From positions 1-64,000 of the forward strand of contig JAGVAP010000123.1 in assembly GCA_020060215.1 (NCBI GenBank): DNA of 64,000 nt. Reading direction: 5' to 3'. Below, in pieces: positions 1 through 8,334 of the stretch. The notes under the pieces are model-generated. The model ran no database searches. It was not told the DNA's origin and was given only the letters and a program-made list of their open reading frames with translations. Within the stretch, counting starts at the first letter, position 1. The number at the start of each line of letters is the position of its first letter. Source of the DNA: Deltaproteobacteria bacterium (GTDB lineage: Bacteria > Desulfobacterota > DSM-4660 > Desulfatiglandales > HGW-15). The position numbers and the translations under genes are program-made.

Positions 1-111
1 AACTGAGATCCTCTGCTTTCCTCCTCCGGCTTGCCAAGGCGTAGTTCGCAATGGTTCTATGGCTGATGTGCAGGATGAGGCCCGGCTTCGCCCTTTGGGC
101 TGCGCCGTGGC

Positions 112-147
112 AGTCTTCGTTCTCCACTTCGTTGCGAACGAAGACTG
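112..147 (-). terminator. Hairpin just after the tmRNA 3' end
   Basis: An 11-bp perfect inverted repeat (112-122 with 137-147, loop 123-136) abuts the tmRNA 3' end. It could stop transcription or guide 3' trimming, but no T-run follows on the minus strand, so a Rho-independent terminator is not clear. Positions 1-111 hold nothing else I can support. Confidence 0.35.
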
Positions 148-501
148 GTGGAGGCGGGGGGAGTCGAACCCCCGTCCGAAAGCATTCCACTTAAGCGTCT
201 ACAGTGCGTATCCCAGTATTTTTATTTCGCCCCCAGGTCCCCTACCGGGAAGGGTACCGTGTGGGCTAACCTGTTTTTGTTTTGCTCACCCACCAACAGG
301 CAAAATGAGGCAAGCTATCCTGCTGAGTCGACGCCCGATTCGATCGCGCAGGAGAGATCGGTCGGACGCTGGCCGCCTAAGCAGCCAGGGAGTACGCGTA
401 ATCGTCTGCGTCTGTGTTTATTCCACCTGTTTATCGAGATCAGGTGGCATCTCGGCATGCAGCTTAAGTTTCGATACCCCCGTCGAACCCGTTTCGCCCC
501 C
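147..501 (-). ncRNA. ssrA: Transfer-messenger RNA (tmRNA)
   Basis: tmRNA rescues ribosomes stalled on broken mRNAs and tags the unfinished protein for proteolysis. Read on the minus strand, the 5' end (501 downward) is GGGGGCG followed by a GGGTTCGACGGGGGT-type segment and the AAACTTAAGCTGCATGCCGAG-like stretch typical of tmRNA. The 3' end is a T-arm (GGTTCGACTCCC core) and CGCCTCCACCA with encoded CCA ending at 147. The 5' GGGGGCG pairs with 3' CGCCTCC as the acceptor stem, with one G-U. The length of 355 nt is usual for one-piece tmRNA. smpB, its obligate protein partner, lies directly upstream on the same strand. The mature 5' end assumes RNase P cleavage at 501. Confidence 0.95.
377..409 (-). 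other. tmRNA tag reading frame (ADDYAYSLAA)
   Basis: Within ssrA the minus strand reads GCA GAC GAT TAC GCG TAC TCC CTG GCT GCT TAG, giving the tag ADDYAYSLAA and a stop. It ends in the hydrophobic Leu-Ala-Ala that ClpXP-type proteases recognise in most bacteria. The resume codon is inferred to be GCA at 407-409 because alanine is the usual first residue. The frame stays open upstream, so the exact resume position is an inference. Confidence 0.8.
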
Positions 502-520
502 TTTCGTGAAATGAAGACCA

Positions 521-549
521 ATTATAGGTAGTTTTGGGTAGAATGTCAA
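521..549 (-). promoter_or_regulatory. Consensus sigma-70 promoter of ssrA
   Basis: On the minus strand TTGACA (544-549), a 17-nt spacer and TATAAT (521-526) form a perfect consensus promoter. It would start transcription near 514, about 13 nt before the mature tmRNA 5' end at 501. This fits a short leader removed by RNase P and a strongly expressed RNA that does not depend on read-through from smpB. Confidence 0.9.
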
Positions 550-618
550 CCCGTACGGACTGCAAGGTCCCGTTCACCCTTTTGAGAACTCGGGACAGGC
601 CACGGGCGAACCGGACGG

Positions 619-1071
619 TTACGATCCCCTCTTTCTTTCCCGCTCCAGGTCTCTCTTCATGTCCCTTTCCTTGATGGCGTGCCGCTTGTCCACCTTCTTC
701 TTCCCTTTGACCAGGGCGAGATCGACCTTCGCCAGCCCCTTGGCGAAGTAGACCTGAAGAGGAATCAGCCCGTATCCCCGCTCTTCGGTCTTCCCGGTCA
801 GCCGCTTGATCTCGTCCTTCTTCATGAGCAGCTTGCGGGTCCTCTCCGGTTCCAGGTTCATGTGGTGCGCATAAGGGTAGGGGTTGATGTGGAAGTTGTG
901 GAGGAAGATCTCCCCCCTCTTCACCTTTGCATAGCTGTCCGTCAGATTCGCCCGGCCTTCCCTCAGGCTCTTCACCTCAGGCCCCAGGAGGACGATTCCG
1001 GCCTGGTAGACCTCTTCGATGTTGTATTCGAAGCCGGCCTTCCGATTCCTGCAAACGACTTTCTTTTCCAT
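619..1071 (-). CDS. smpB: SsrA-binding protein SmpB
   Basis: SmpB binds the tRNA-like part of tmRNA and brings it to stalled ribosomes in the cytoplasm. The 150-aa product has the normal family length. It shows the OB-fold hallmarks: an N-terminal VCRNRKAGFEY segment, GPEVKSLREGRANL, a HMNLEPERTRKLL helix, and the basic C-terminal tail (DKRHAIKERDMKRDLERERKR) that enters the empty mRNA channel. The ATG at 1071 matches the usual N-terminus. The gene lies between ptsI and ssrA on the same strand; the adjacent tmRNA gene supports the call. Confidence 0.97.
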   Translation of the reverse strand: MEKKVVCRNRKAGFEYNIEEVYQAGIVLLGPEVKSLREGRANLTDSYAKVKRGEIFLHNFHINPYPYAHHMNLEPERTRKLLMKKDEIKRLTGKTEERGYGLIPLQVYFAKGLAKVDLALVKGKKKVDKRHAIKERDMKRDLERERKRGS

Positions 1072-1104
1072 AATGGTCCGTCTGAAAGCCCCGGGAAACG
1101 CGGC

Positions 1105-2934
1105 CTATCGGCGCGCGAGCGGCCTCAGGTGCTCCCTGAGGGGTCGGACGGAGAAATCGTTCTCCCCGCCTTCCTGGCGAAAGCTCTCCATCTTTGAAAG
1201 GGCATAATCCCGGACCTTGGTGGCCGTGTCCAGCTCCATGATGTGGCGGGAGTCCATCTTCAGTTCCGGCATGGAGATGGATCGGACGAGGTTCTTGATG
1301 ACCGGAATGGACCAGGGGGCCATGCTCAACTCGGTGATTCCCAGGCCGAGCAGGATGAAGGCGGAGAGGGGGTCGCCCGCCATCTCTCCGCAGACGGAGA
1401 CCCTGATCCCGGCATCCCTGGCCGCCTTGACCACCTGCCTGATCATCCTGAGAATGGCGGGATGGAAGGGCTGGTACATGTATGCCACATGCTCGTTGAT
1501 CCGGTCGATGGCCAGGGCGTACTGGATGAGATCGTTGGTGCCGATGCTGAAGAAGTGGACGTATTTTGCAAGGACGTCGGCCACAACCACGGCGGAGGGG
1601 ACTTCGATCATCACACCGATCTCAATATCCCGGTTGTAGGCCGCGCCGTCACGGTCGAGGTCCGCCATCACCTCCTGAAGGATCGCCTTCGTATCGAGGA
1701 TCTCCTGCAGACCGGAGATCATCGGAAACATGATCCTGACGTTTCCAAAGACACTCGCCCTCAGGATGGCCCTGAGTTGGGTCTTGAACAACTCGGGCAC
1801 CTTGAGGCAGAACCGGATGGCCCTGAGGCCAAGGGCCGGATTGGCCTGCTTGGAGTGGGCAAGCTCAGGGGAGAAACGGTCCCCCCCCAGGTCGAGGGTC
1901 CTGATGACGACAGGGGCGGGGGCGATGATTTCGGCCACCTGTCTGTAGTCTTCGAAGAGCTCCTCTTCGGTCGGAAGCGCCACCCCGCGCAGATAGTGGT
2001 ACTCGGTCCTGTAAAGACCGATCCCCTCGGCGCCGAGATCCTTGGCGGTGCTCACCTCTTCCAGGAACTCGATGTTGGCCCTGAGCTCGATCTTCTGCCC
2101 GTCCACGCTCTCCGCCGGCAGATGGCTCATCCGGATGATCCTGGATTCGTAGGCCTCGTGCTCGAGCTGTTTTTCCTGGTACTGGATGATCAGGTCGTCG
2201 TCGGGGTTGATGATCACCTCGCCGCTGCTCCCATCGACGATGAGCAGATTGCCGTCCTGCACCCGGTGGGTCACGGTCTCCAGCCCTACCACGGCCGGGA
2301 TCTTCAGCGACTGCGCGATGATGGCCGCATGGGAGGTCCGCCCCCCCACATCGGTGATGAATCCCATGACCTTGCCGATGTCGATGGCGCTGGTGTCGGC
2401 GGGCGAGAGCTCATGGGCGACGATGATCACCCGGTCGCTGAACTGGAACGTGTTCTCCTCGTGCCGTCCCGCCAGGTTCCTGAGGATCCGCTCCGCCACG
2501 TGCTCCACGTCGCTGACGCGCTCCCGGAGGTACTCATCGTCGATCTGGCTGAAGAGCTGGCGGATATGCTGAACCGACTTCATGAGGGCCCATTCGGCGT
2601 TGATCTTCTCCTTGAGGATGGCGTCGATCGTCGCGTTCAGAAACATGGAATCTTCCATGATCATCAGATGCGTATCGAGGATGAAGGAGTGCTGCTTGAT
2701 CTGATCCGGCATCCGGTTCTTGTAGGCGGCGATCTGCTCCTTTGCCGCTGCGAGGGCCTTCTTGAACCGCTCGGCCTCCTTGGAAACCGACTCATCACTG
2801 ATCAGGTACTGGTAAAGGATCTTCACCCTGGATCGATCCACGAGCCGGGCCTTCCCGATGATGATCCCGGGAGAAACAGCGATCCCCTTCAATCTGACCA
2901 CCATGTCTGTTTGCTGATCGGTCACTTCACTCAC
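1105..2934 (-). CDS. ptsI: Phosphoenolpyruvate-protein phosphotransferase (enzyme I)
   Basis: Enzyme I takes phosphate from phosphoenolpyruvate and passes it to HPr, the first step of the phosphotransferase system. The 609-aa protein has the mobile phosphohistidine domain with GGRTSHAAI (His about residue 202). The C-terminal PEP-binding barrel follows, with LYRTEYHYL, IRTLDLGGD, FSIGTNDLIQY and the Cys-containing SVCGEMAGD. Length is close to the usual 570-610. The start chosen is a GTG at 2934 that overlaps the end of ptsH by 8 nt; an ATG ten codons in (2904) is an alternative. No sugar-specific enzyme II is visible here, so a regulatory or mannose-type PTS is possible. That last point is inference. 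Confidence 0.95.
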   Translation of the reverse strand: MSEVTDQQTDMVVRLKGIAVSPGIIIGKARLVDRSRVKILYQYLISDESVSKEAERFKKALAAAKEQIAAYKNRMPDQIKQHSFILDTHLMIMEDSMFLNATIDAILKEKINAEWALMKSVQHIRQLFSQIDDEYLRERVSDVEHVAERILRNLAGRHEENTFQFSDRVIIVAHELSPADTSAIDIGKVMGFITDVGGRTSHAAIIAQSLKIPAVVGLETVTHRVQDGNLLIVDGSSGEVIINPDDDLIIQYQEKQLEHEAYESRIIRMSHLPAESVDGQKIELRANIEFLEEVSTAKDLGAEGIGLYRTEYHYLRGVALPTEEELFEDYRQVAEIIAPAPVVIRTLDLGGDRFSPELAHSKQANPALGLRAIRFCLKVPELFKTQLRAILRASVFGNVRIMFPMISGLQEILDTKAILQEVMADLDRDGAAYNRDIEIGVMIEVPSAVVVADVLAKYVHFFSIGTNDLIQYALAIDRINEHVAYMYQPFHPAILRMIRQVVKAARDAGIRVSVCGEMAGDPLSAFILLGLGITELSMAPWSIPVIKNLVRSISMPELKMDSRHIMELDTATKVRDYALSKMESFRQEGGENDFSVRPLREHLRPLARR

Positions 2935-3193
2935 CGAACTTCTCTGAAAAAAGATGGGTCAACCCGTCCATCAATGCCTCCGCATCTTCCCCGATCGCCC
3001 TCACCTGCACCTCCGTCCCCTTGGGGCAGTCCAGGGTCAGCAGGCTCAATATGCTTGAGCCGTCGACTTCATGCCTGTCCTTCCTGAAATAGAGCCTTGA
3101 CCGGAACCGGCCGGCCAAGGATACAATCTTTGCGGCGCAGCGAGCATGCAACCCAAGGTCATTTATGATTCTGAGGGTCCTTACGACTTCCAT
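2927..3193 (-). CDS. ptsH: Phosphocarrier protein HPr
   Basis: HPr is the small phosphate carrier between enzyme I and enzyme II components or PTS-dependent regulators. The 88-aa product has the active-site motif GLHAR with His16 and the regulatory region around Ser46 (DGSSILSLLTLDCPKG). Ser46 is the site used by HPr kinase in organisms that have one, so both types of phosphorylation are possible in principle. The gene starts with ATG at 3193, overlaps ptsI by 8 nt and lies 57 nt after rsmI. This indicates a ptsH-ptsI transcription unit. Confidence 0.95.
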   Translation of the reverse strand: MEVVRTLRIINDLGLHARCAAKIVSLAGRFRSRLYFRKDRHEVDGSSILSLLTLDCPKGTEVQVRAIGEDAEALMDGLTHLFSEKFGE

Positions 3194-3250
3194 CCAGTTG
3201 AGATCAGCCCTCTCCCGTCCAGCTTGGCTGTCGAATGATAATGGCCTGCC

Positions 3251-4153
3251 TCAAGAGACTGTTTCCTTCCGCCCCCTCCTGATGGAAAGACACGCCTTGT
3301 AAACCTTCCTCCAAGGCAGACCTTCTTCCCGTGCGATCTCCTGAGCAATATCCTTCATACTCATTATATTTTTGCCCATGAGTTTCTCAATGCTTTTCTT
3401 GACCCTCTCGTCGGGGAACTCCTCTTCCTCCTTCGCCGGCCTGCCGGCGACCACGAGAGTAAACTCCCCCCTCGGCTCGTCTCCGCCGATCTTCTCCAGC
3501 ACGCTCCGGACCCGGCCGTGGATGATCTCCTCATGGACCTTCGATATCTCCCGGACCAGGACCATCTCCCGGTCACCGAGGACCGCGAGCAGATCCTCCA
3601 GCATCTCCTTCACGCGATGGGGCCCCTCGAAGAACACCAGGGTCCGTCTCTCGGAGGCCAGCTCCATGAGCTCCTTTCGCCTCTTCCCGGATCTGTTTGC
3701 CAGGAAACCGGCGAAGGTGAATCTCTCCCCCCTCATGCCCGAGACGGAAAGGGCCGCCGTAACGGCCGAGGGCCCCGGGACGGGGGAGATCCTGATGCCC
3801 GCCTCGGCCGCCTGCCGCGCGAGCAGCACGCCCGGGTCCGATACTCCCGGCGTCCCCGCATTGGTCACAAGGGCGATATCGGCCCCGGACTCGAGTCTTT
3901 CGATCAGCTCCGGGCCTTTGGACCTCTGGTTGTGCTGGTTGTAGGCGGTCACCCTGGTCGGGATCCCGAAATGGCGGCACAGCACACGGGTATGTTCCAC
4001 GGTCTCCGCAGCGATGAGATCGACCTCTTTCAGGACCTTCAGTCCCCTGAGGGTGATGTCCTCCAGATTGCCGATAGGCGTGGAGACCACGTACAAGGTG
4101 CCGGGTCCTTCCCGCCTGATCGTCTCATCTGCGTTCTCGTGAGGGTCCGTCAT
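3251..4153 (-). CDS. rsmI: 16S rRNA (cytidine1402-2'-O)-methyltransferase RsmI
   Basis: RsmI adds the 2'-O-methyl group at C1402 in the decoding centre of 16S rRNA, using S-adenosylmethionine. The 300-aa protein has the tetrapyrrole-methylase-like fold: N-terminal LYVVSTPIGNLEDITLRGL, the ETVEHTRVL loop, NAGTPGVSDPG, PVPGPSAVTAAL and VFFEGPHRVKEML. These are all family signatures, and the length is normal. It lies downstream of yraN across a 96-nt gap filled by a hairpin repeat. The rsmI-yraN proximity is common in proteobacteria. Confidence 0.95.
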   Translation of the reverse strand: MTDPHENADETIRREGPGTLYVVSTPIGNLEDITLRGLKVLKEVDLIAAETVEHTRVLCRHFGIPTRVTAYNQHNQRSKGPELIERLESGADIALVTNAGTPGVSDPGVLLARQAAEAGIRISPVPGPSAVTAALSVSGMRGERFTFAGFLANRSGKRRKELMELASERRTLVFFEGPHRVKEMLEDLLAVLGDREMVLVREISKVHEEIIHGRVRSVLEKIGGDEPRGEFTLVVAGRPAKEEEEFPDERVKKSIEKLMGKNIMSMKDIAQEIAREEGLPWRKVYKACLSIRRGRKETVS

Positions 4154-4154
4154 T

Positions 4155-4240
4155 GAGCTCTCAGCCGTCAGCGATCAGCATTCAGCTAGACAGAGATTCA
4201 AATGGTTTTCGGGGGCGTAGAAGCTGAGAGCTGAACGCCA
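4155..4240. repeat. Intergenic hairpin repeat, CAGC word type
   Basis: The rsmI-yraN gap is made of reiterated words of the CAGCCGTCAGCGATCAGCATTCAG type (about 4157-4187) and an imperfect inverted copy (GAAGCTGAGAGCTGAACGC, about 4218-4237). Transcribed RNA would fold into a stem. It has no coding potential and no T-run. It is one of several word-built hairpins in this window. Confidence 0.6.
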
Positions 4241-4249
4241 AAGGCTTCT

Positions 4250-4624
4250 TCAATACGCCAGCTCGAACGCATTCCTGATCACTTCGATCTGGATCCTTCC
4301 CCCGCCCATGCCGATGGCGACCACATCGAACCTGGACCTGGCGTCGCAGCAGTCGTTGGCCTTCATATACGCCAGGGCCACCTTCGAGAGCTGCCGCTTC
4401 TTCCTTTCGGTCACGGCCGATTTCGCGTATTCGAGGCTCTTGCCCTTTCTGGTCTTGATCTCGACGAACACCAGCGTCTCCCCATCCTCGGCGATCATGT
4501 CGATCTCTCCCAGGGCGCAGCGATAATTGCGGGCAATGCAGCGGTACCCGAGGCGCCGGAGTTTGTCGAAGGCCAAATCCTCTCCCTCGCGGCCCAGATC
4601 CTGCCTTTCTTTGCTCAATCGCAA
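4250..4624 (-). CDS. yraN: YraN family (UPF0102) endonuclease-like protein
   Basis: A 124-aa member of the UPF0102/YraN family, a small restriction-endonuclease-fold protein. The core active-site pattern is visible: GEIDMIAEDG followed by VFVEIKTRKG, that is D, then E-x-K. The N-terminal LGREGEDLAFDKLRRLGYRCIARNYR stretch is the usual family opening. Its cellular role is not settled; a part in DNA recombination or repair has been suggested. It overlaps rnhB by 10 nt, so the two are co-translated. Confidence 0.9.
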   Translation of the reverse strand: MRLSKERQDLGREGEDLAFDKLRRLGYRCIARNYRCALGEIDMIAEDGETLVFVEIKTRKGKSLEYAKSAVTERKKRQLSKVALAYMKANDCCDARSRFDVVAIGMGGGRIQIEVIRNAFELAY

Positions 4625-5259
4625 ACCCCTCTGAAGGTGACCCGGTGAATGGGACAGGGCCCGTGGATCTTCAACGACTCCTGGTGGCCGGCCGTGGCAT
4701 AGCCCTTGTTGTCGGAAAAACCGTACACCGGGAACTGCTCATGGTAGGCGCACATGATCCGGTCCCGATAGACCTTGGCGACGATCGACGCCGCAGAGAT
4801 GCTTTGGCACAGAGAGTCCCCCCTGATCAGACATTTCTGGGGGATGGACATGGGGATGCCGAAAGGCCCGTCCACGAAGCAGATGTCGGGTTTCGGAGCC
4901 AGGCCCATGACGGCCTTTTTCATCGCCCTCAACGAGGCCTGGAGGATATTGATCCTGTCAATCGTCTTTTCCGACACCACCCCGACTCCGACCGCAACGG
5001 CAACCTCCTGGATGAGGCAGAACGCTTCCTCCCTGGCCTTTTCAGTCATTTGCTTGGAATCCTTTATCCCCGGGTAGGTGACCGCATCGGGCATGATCAC
5101 CGCCGCGGCCACCACAGGACCGGCAAGAGGGCCTCTCCCCGCTTCGTCCACACCCGCGATCCATTGATGACCGGAGCGCCGGGCCATGGACTCATAGTAG
5201 AGAGTGTCCTCCGGCGGCGCCGGGAACCGGCTCTTGGGGAATAGAGGTAGGTCGCTCAC
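4615..5259 (-). CDS. rnhB: Ribonuclease HII
   Basis: RNase HII cuts the RNA strand of RNA-DNA hybrids and single ribonucleotides left in DNA. The 214-aa protein has the catalytic motif GVDEAGRGPLAGPV (Asp-Glu pair), GIKDSKQMT, and the later acidic residues in FVDGPFGIP and SAASIVAKVYRDR. Start is a GTG at 5259. It lies between rplS and yraN in the usual rplS-rnhB-yraN order and overlaps yraN by 10 nt. Confidence 0.95.
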   Translation of the reverse strand: MSDLPLFPKSRFPAPPEDTLYYESMARRSGHQWIAGVDEAGRGPLAGPVVAAAVIMPDAVTYPGIKDSKQMTEKAREEAFCLIQEVAVAVGVGVVSEKTIDRINILQASLRAMKKAVMGLAPKPDICFVDGPFGIPMSIPQKCLIRGDSLCQSISAASIVAKVYRDRIMCAYHEQFPVYGFSDNKGYATAGHQESLKIHGPCPIHRVTFRGVCD

Positions 5260-5340
5260 TGATTTGCATCAGACCTGCCCGAGGCCGCCCGGGGACTTCT
5301 CAATAGGGCGCAGGACCGGGCAGGCCCCCAGGCCTTGAAA

Positions 5341-5685
5341 TCAGGTTCTTCTTTCCTTGATGCGGGCAGCCTTGCCTTTCAGATTCCGGATGTAATAGAT
5401 CCTGCCCTTTCTTACCTTCCCTCGTGTGACGACTTCTATCCTGTCGATATTCGGGGAATGGAGCGGGAAAATGCGTTCCACGCCGATCCCGTACGAGATC
5501 TTCCGGACCGTGAAGGTGGCGCCGATGTTCCCCTTGCGCCTCCTGATCACCGCACCCTGAAAGACCTGGATGCGCTCCTTGTCTCCCTCTTTGATCCTGG
5601 CGTGAACCCTGATGGTATCCCCCGGCCTGAAGTCGGGGATATCGATCCGCATCTGTTCTCTTTCCAAACCCTGTATGATGTCCAT
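5341..5685 (-). CDS. rplS: 50S ribosomal protein bL19
   Basis: bL19 sits at the 30S-50S interface. The product is 114 aa from [12 protein letters not shown], with the conserved [31 protein letters not shown] and [18 protein letters not shown] segments and a basic C-terminus. The reading frame is open further upstream to 5778, but that extension would overlap the preceding methyltransferase gene. The ATG at 5685 follows a strong GGAGGAG ribosome binding site, so it is chosen here. Confidence 0.96.
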   Translation of the reverse strand: MDIIQGLEREQMRIDIPDFRPGDTIRVHARIKEGDKERIQVFQGAVIRRRKGNIGATFTVRKISYGIGVERIFPLHSPNIDRIEVVTRGKVRKGRIYYIRNLKGKAARIKERRT

Positions 5686-5770
5686 GACTCCTCCAGATTG
5701 CATCCGCAGGTTTGAAGGCGCCTGCATCCCGGTTAAAGCAACGCCACCTGCGCGAAAATGATATTCCAGC

Positions 5771-6334
5771 CTACTCACTCTGCCTGCCCGCGAGCCTGTC
5801 CAGGATGATTGCGGCGGCCGATCTCACAGACAGATGGTTGTAATCCGCACTCCCTTCGATCGGATCCAGGATGTAATCCGTCCGCTCCAGGACCTCTCGG
5901 TCGAGGCCCCACGCCGTGCCGAAAAGCAGGAGGATCACCCTCGAGGCACGAACGAGATCTCTTGCCGCGGCATAAGAGAGCGGTCTGGACCGCTGCTCCG
6001 ATGCATCCGTGGCAACCAGAATGGGGTCTTCCCCCTCGGACTCCCTCACCCCCTTCACTGCCTCTTCTACATGGGAGCAGACCTTGACCAGCTCCAGGGC
6101 CTCCTTCCGGTGAGGGTTGTACGAGGCGCCGTAGCCGACCTTCCAGTGTCGGAGGATGCGGCCGGCAAGCTCCTGCTGATCCAGCAGGGGGGTGATGACA
6201 TAAAACCCTTTCACCCCGTATGTCCTGGCCGCCCTGGAGAGATCGTGCAGATCCAGGTTCGTGATGGCCGAGGCTATTCTCAGGCGATTCTTGTTGTAGA
6301 CGGGATAATGAACCAGCCCAATGTAGAGCCTCAT
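5771..6334 (-). CDS. SPOUT-type RNA methyltransferase (Methyltrn_RNA_4, TM1570-like)
   Basis: The 187-aa product starts [16 protein letters not shown] and ends with [19 protein letters not shown], the knot region of SPOUT methyltransferases. It matches the family found between trmD and rplS in Thermotoga and many deltaproteobacteria. The [15 protein letters not shown] and [14 protein letters not shown] segments are consistent with a SAM-binding trefoil knot. The RNA target is not known to me. The frame is open to 6397; ATG 6334 is preferred because family members begin with this (R)[10 protein letters not shown] motif. Position in the trmD operon suggests tRNA or rRNA modification. Confidence 0.85.
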   Translation of the reverse strand: MRLYIGLVHYPVYNKNRLRIASAITNLDLHDLSRAARTYGVKGFYVITPLLDQQELAGRILRHWKVGYGASYNPHRKEALELVKVCSHVEEAVKGVRESEGEDPILVATDASEQRSRPLSYAAARDLVRASRVILLLFGTAWGLDREVLERTDYILDPIEGSADYNHLSVRSAAAIILDRLAGRQSE

Positions 6335-6358
6335 CGCTCGCTCACCGCGCTCGCGCAT

Positions 6359-6453
6359 GAGGTTGGAGGAGCGCTGCGCTTGAGGCACGAGGCTCAATTA
6401 TCTGCAGGAGTCCGGCCTCCAACCTCAACCTCCAACCTCCAACATCCGTGCTC
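6359..6453. repeat. Hairpin repeat, GGTTGGAGG word type, copy 1
   Basis: The gap between trmD and the SPOUT gene has GGTTGGAGGAGCGCTGCGC near 6361 and the mirrored words CCTCCAACCTCAACCTCCAACC at about 6416-6441. A related copy lies inside the qrc operon (32486-32600) with the same GGTTGGAGGAGCG arm. The gap has no coding signal. Confidence 0.6.
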
Positions 6454-6491
6454 CCGAGGACCGGCCCGAGACCGCCCCGGCATCCCTGCAC

Positions 6492-7253
6492 TCACTCCGT
6501 ATCCTTCGAGACCACAGCCCGGGCCATCTCCGCCCTGACCTCGGCCAGCAGCCGCCTGTCCTCCTCGCTCAGGTCCTTTCCCTGCAGCAGATCGGGCCTC
6601 TTCTCGATCGTTCGCCTGATCGACTCGGCCCGTCTCCATCGGCGGATCTTCTCATGATCCCCCGAGAGCAGGATCGGAGGGACTTCCTTCTCCTCAAAGA
6701 TCCTCGGCCTTGTGTAGTGGGGGTACTCGAGCAAACCCTCCTCGAAGGAGTCCTCCTGACTGGATCTTTCCCCTCCCAGGACACCCGGGATCAAGCGGGT
6801 GACTGCGTCCGCAACCACCATGGCCGCAAGCTCACCCCCGGTCAGGACATAGTCCCCGATGGAGATCTCCTGGTCCACGTATCCGGACCGGATTCTCTCA
6901 TCCACGCCTTCGTATCGCCCGCAGATCAGGATCAGCTGATCCATGCGGGAGAGCTCCCATGCAACCGATTGCTCGAACCGGGTGCCCTGGGGGCTCAACA
7001 GGATCACGCGGCTCTTCTCACCCACCCTCCCGGTCGCCTGGAGGGCTCGAAAAATGGGGCCGGGTTTCATGACCATCCCGTCACCCCCGCCATACGGCCG
7101 ATCGTCCGTCGTACGATGCGGTCCCCTGGCAAAATCGCGAATGTTGACCAGCCTAACATCCACCAACCCGTTTTTTACGGCGCGGCCTACGATGCTCTCC
7201 CTCAGAAAGGGGGTGAACAGGTCCGGAAAAAGGGTGAGGATATCAAGCCTCAT
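6492..7253 (-). CDS. trmD: tRNA (guanine37-N1)-methyltransferase TrmD
   Basis: TrmD methylates G37 next to the anticodon and prevents +1 frameshifts; it is essential in most bacteria. The 253-aa protein has the classic N-terminus MRLDILTLFPDLF, the GPHRTTDDRPYGGGDGMV loop, ICGRYEGVDERI, the knot segment SIGDYVLTGGELA, and LEYPHYTRPRIFE. The start overlaps the end of rimM by 11 nt, which fits translational coupling in this operon. Confidence 0.97.
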   Translation of the reverse strand: MRLDILTLFPDLFTPFLRESIVGRAVKNGLVDVRLVNIRDFARGPHRTTDDRPYGGGDGMVMKPGPIFRALQATGRVGEKSRVILLSPQGTRFEQSVAWELSRMDQLILICGRYEGVDERIRSGYVDQEISIGDYVLTGGELAAMVVADAVTRLIPGVLGGERSSQEDSFEEGLLEYPHYTRPRIFEEKEVPPILLSGDHEKIRRWRRAESIRRTIEKRPDLLQGKDLSEEDRRLLAEVRAEMARAVVSKDTE

Positions 7254-7776
7254 TCAAATCAAGCAATCCCTCCATATTCGTGATCACCATCTTCCCGCCC
7301 TGAACGTCAATGGTATCCACCACATCATGGATTGCAGGAACCAGGACTTCCGACTCTCCGTTGCGGATGACATAGATATCGTTGCTGCCGGTGGAAACGA
7401 TGTTCTTGATCTCGCCTACATATGCGCCGGTTTTCAGGTAGACCTCGAGACCGATGATCTCGTCCCAGAAAAACTCCCCCTCCTCCTTTTGGCCGATGGA
7501 GATCCTGTCCACGAAGATCGAGGCGGACCGCAGTTCTTCGGCCTGCTCGATCGTCTCCACTCCCTTCAGCTTCATCAGAAAGGCCCCCTTATGGGGCTGA
7601 ACGGAAAGCACCTCCTCTTGGCGCAATACCCCTCTCCGGTCCTTCATGAAAACCCTTCCACTTGCCAGGAAAGAGTCCGGAGACTCCGCGTAGGAGGCAA
7701 TCCGGAGCAGCCCTCCGAGGCCATGGGGCCGGAGCACCTTTCCAAGGAGGATCTGATTTGAAGAATCGGTCTTCAA
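7243..7776 (-). CDS. rimM: Ribosome maturation factor RimM
   Basis: RimM assists late assembly of the 30S subunit head by binding uS19. The 177-aa protein has the N-terminal RimM domain (LGKVLRPHGLGGLLRIASYAE) and a C-terminal PRC barrel (DEIIGLEVYLKTGAYVGEI, LVPAIHDVVDTIDVQGGKM). The stop of khpA touches the start of rimM and rimM overlaps trmD, so the genes form a tightly packed operon. Confidence 0.96.
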   Translation of the reverse strand: MKTDSSNQILLGKVLRPHGLGGLLRIASYAESPDSFLASGRVFMKDRRGVLRQEEVLSVQPHKGAFLMKLKGVETIEQAEELRSASIFVDRISIGQKEEGEFFWDEIIGLEVYLKTGAYVGEIKNIVSTGSNDIYVIRNGESEVLVPAIHDVVDTIDVQGGKMVITNMEGLLDLNEA

Positions 7777-8007
7777 TTATTCGATGATCTCCAAGACGGA
7801 TCGTTTGTTGATCTTGGTGGAGGCGGCGCTGAGGATGGTCCGCATCGCCCTAGCCGTTCGACCCTGCTTTCCGATCACCTTCCCCAGATCTTCCTTCGCC
7901 ACCTTCAATTCAATCACAGAAGTCTGCTCGCCCTCGATCTCGGAGACCACCACCTCTTCCGGCTTGTCCACCAGCGCCTTAGCGATGTACGCGATCAAGT
8001 CCTTCAT
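7777..8007 (-). CDS. khpA: KH-domain RNA-binding protein KhpA (YlqC)
   Basis: A 76-aa single type-II KH domain protein. The GxxG loop is visible in [19 protein letters not shown], and the start [19 protein letters not shown] is typical. In other bacteria KhpA pairs with KhpB (Jag) and binds many RNAs; it regularly sits between rpsP and rimM, as here. Small, cytoplasmic, no extra domains. Confidence 0.95.
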   Translation of the reverse strand: MKDLIAYIAKALVDKPEEVVVSEIEGEQTSVIELKVAKEDLGKVIGKQGRTARAMRTILSAASTKINKRSVLEIIE

Positions 8008-8058
8008 CTGTCACCTCCGTTCTCGAATTCACGTCCCACATCTCAGAGTCGAATCCGG

Positions 8059-8301
8059 CTACAGCAGCCCTTGATCTTTCAGGATGGCCCTCGCCGATTC
8101 CGAGGCGGTGGCGCCCCGTTCGAGCCAACGTTGAATCTTCTCCTTGTGCAGATCGATCTTGGCAGGGTCGCTCTTGGGATCGTAGTGCCCCAGGACCTCC
8201 AGGAACTTGCCGTCCCTCGGAGACTGCGAATCGGCAGCCACCAGGCGGTAGCTCGGCTTTTTCTTGGATCCCTTTCTGGTCAATCGAATTCTCACGGCCA
8301 T
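8059..8301 (-). CDS. rpsP: 30S ribosomal protein bS16
   Basis: 80-aa bS16 with MAVRIRLTRKGSKKKPSYRLVAADS, FLEVLGHYDP and the KIQRWLERGATASESA C-terminal part. It is a small-subunit assembly protein. It follows ffh by 33 nt and opens the conserved rpsP-khpA-rimM-trmD-rplS cluster. Confidence 0.97.
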   Translation of the reverse strand: MAVRIRLTRKGSKKKPSYRLVAADSQSPRDGKFLEVLGHYDPKSDPAKIDLHKEKIQRWLERGATASESARAILKDQGLL

Positions 8302-8334
8302 GGTTCAAATCACCCCCTTTTCTACGTCGAAACA

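Noticed and set aside
148..531. Short protein frames over the tmRNA gene
   Set aside because: They are by-products of the RNA gene, which is certain from its ends and tag.
1243..3087. Long plus-strand open frame (614 codons) opposite ptsI and ptsH
   Set aside because: Antisense shadow of two well-identified genes in GC-rich DNA; no recognisable domain.
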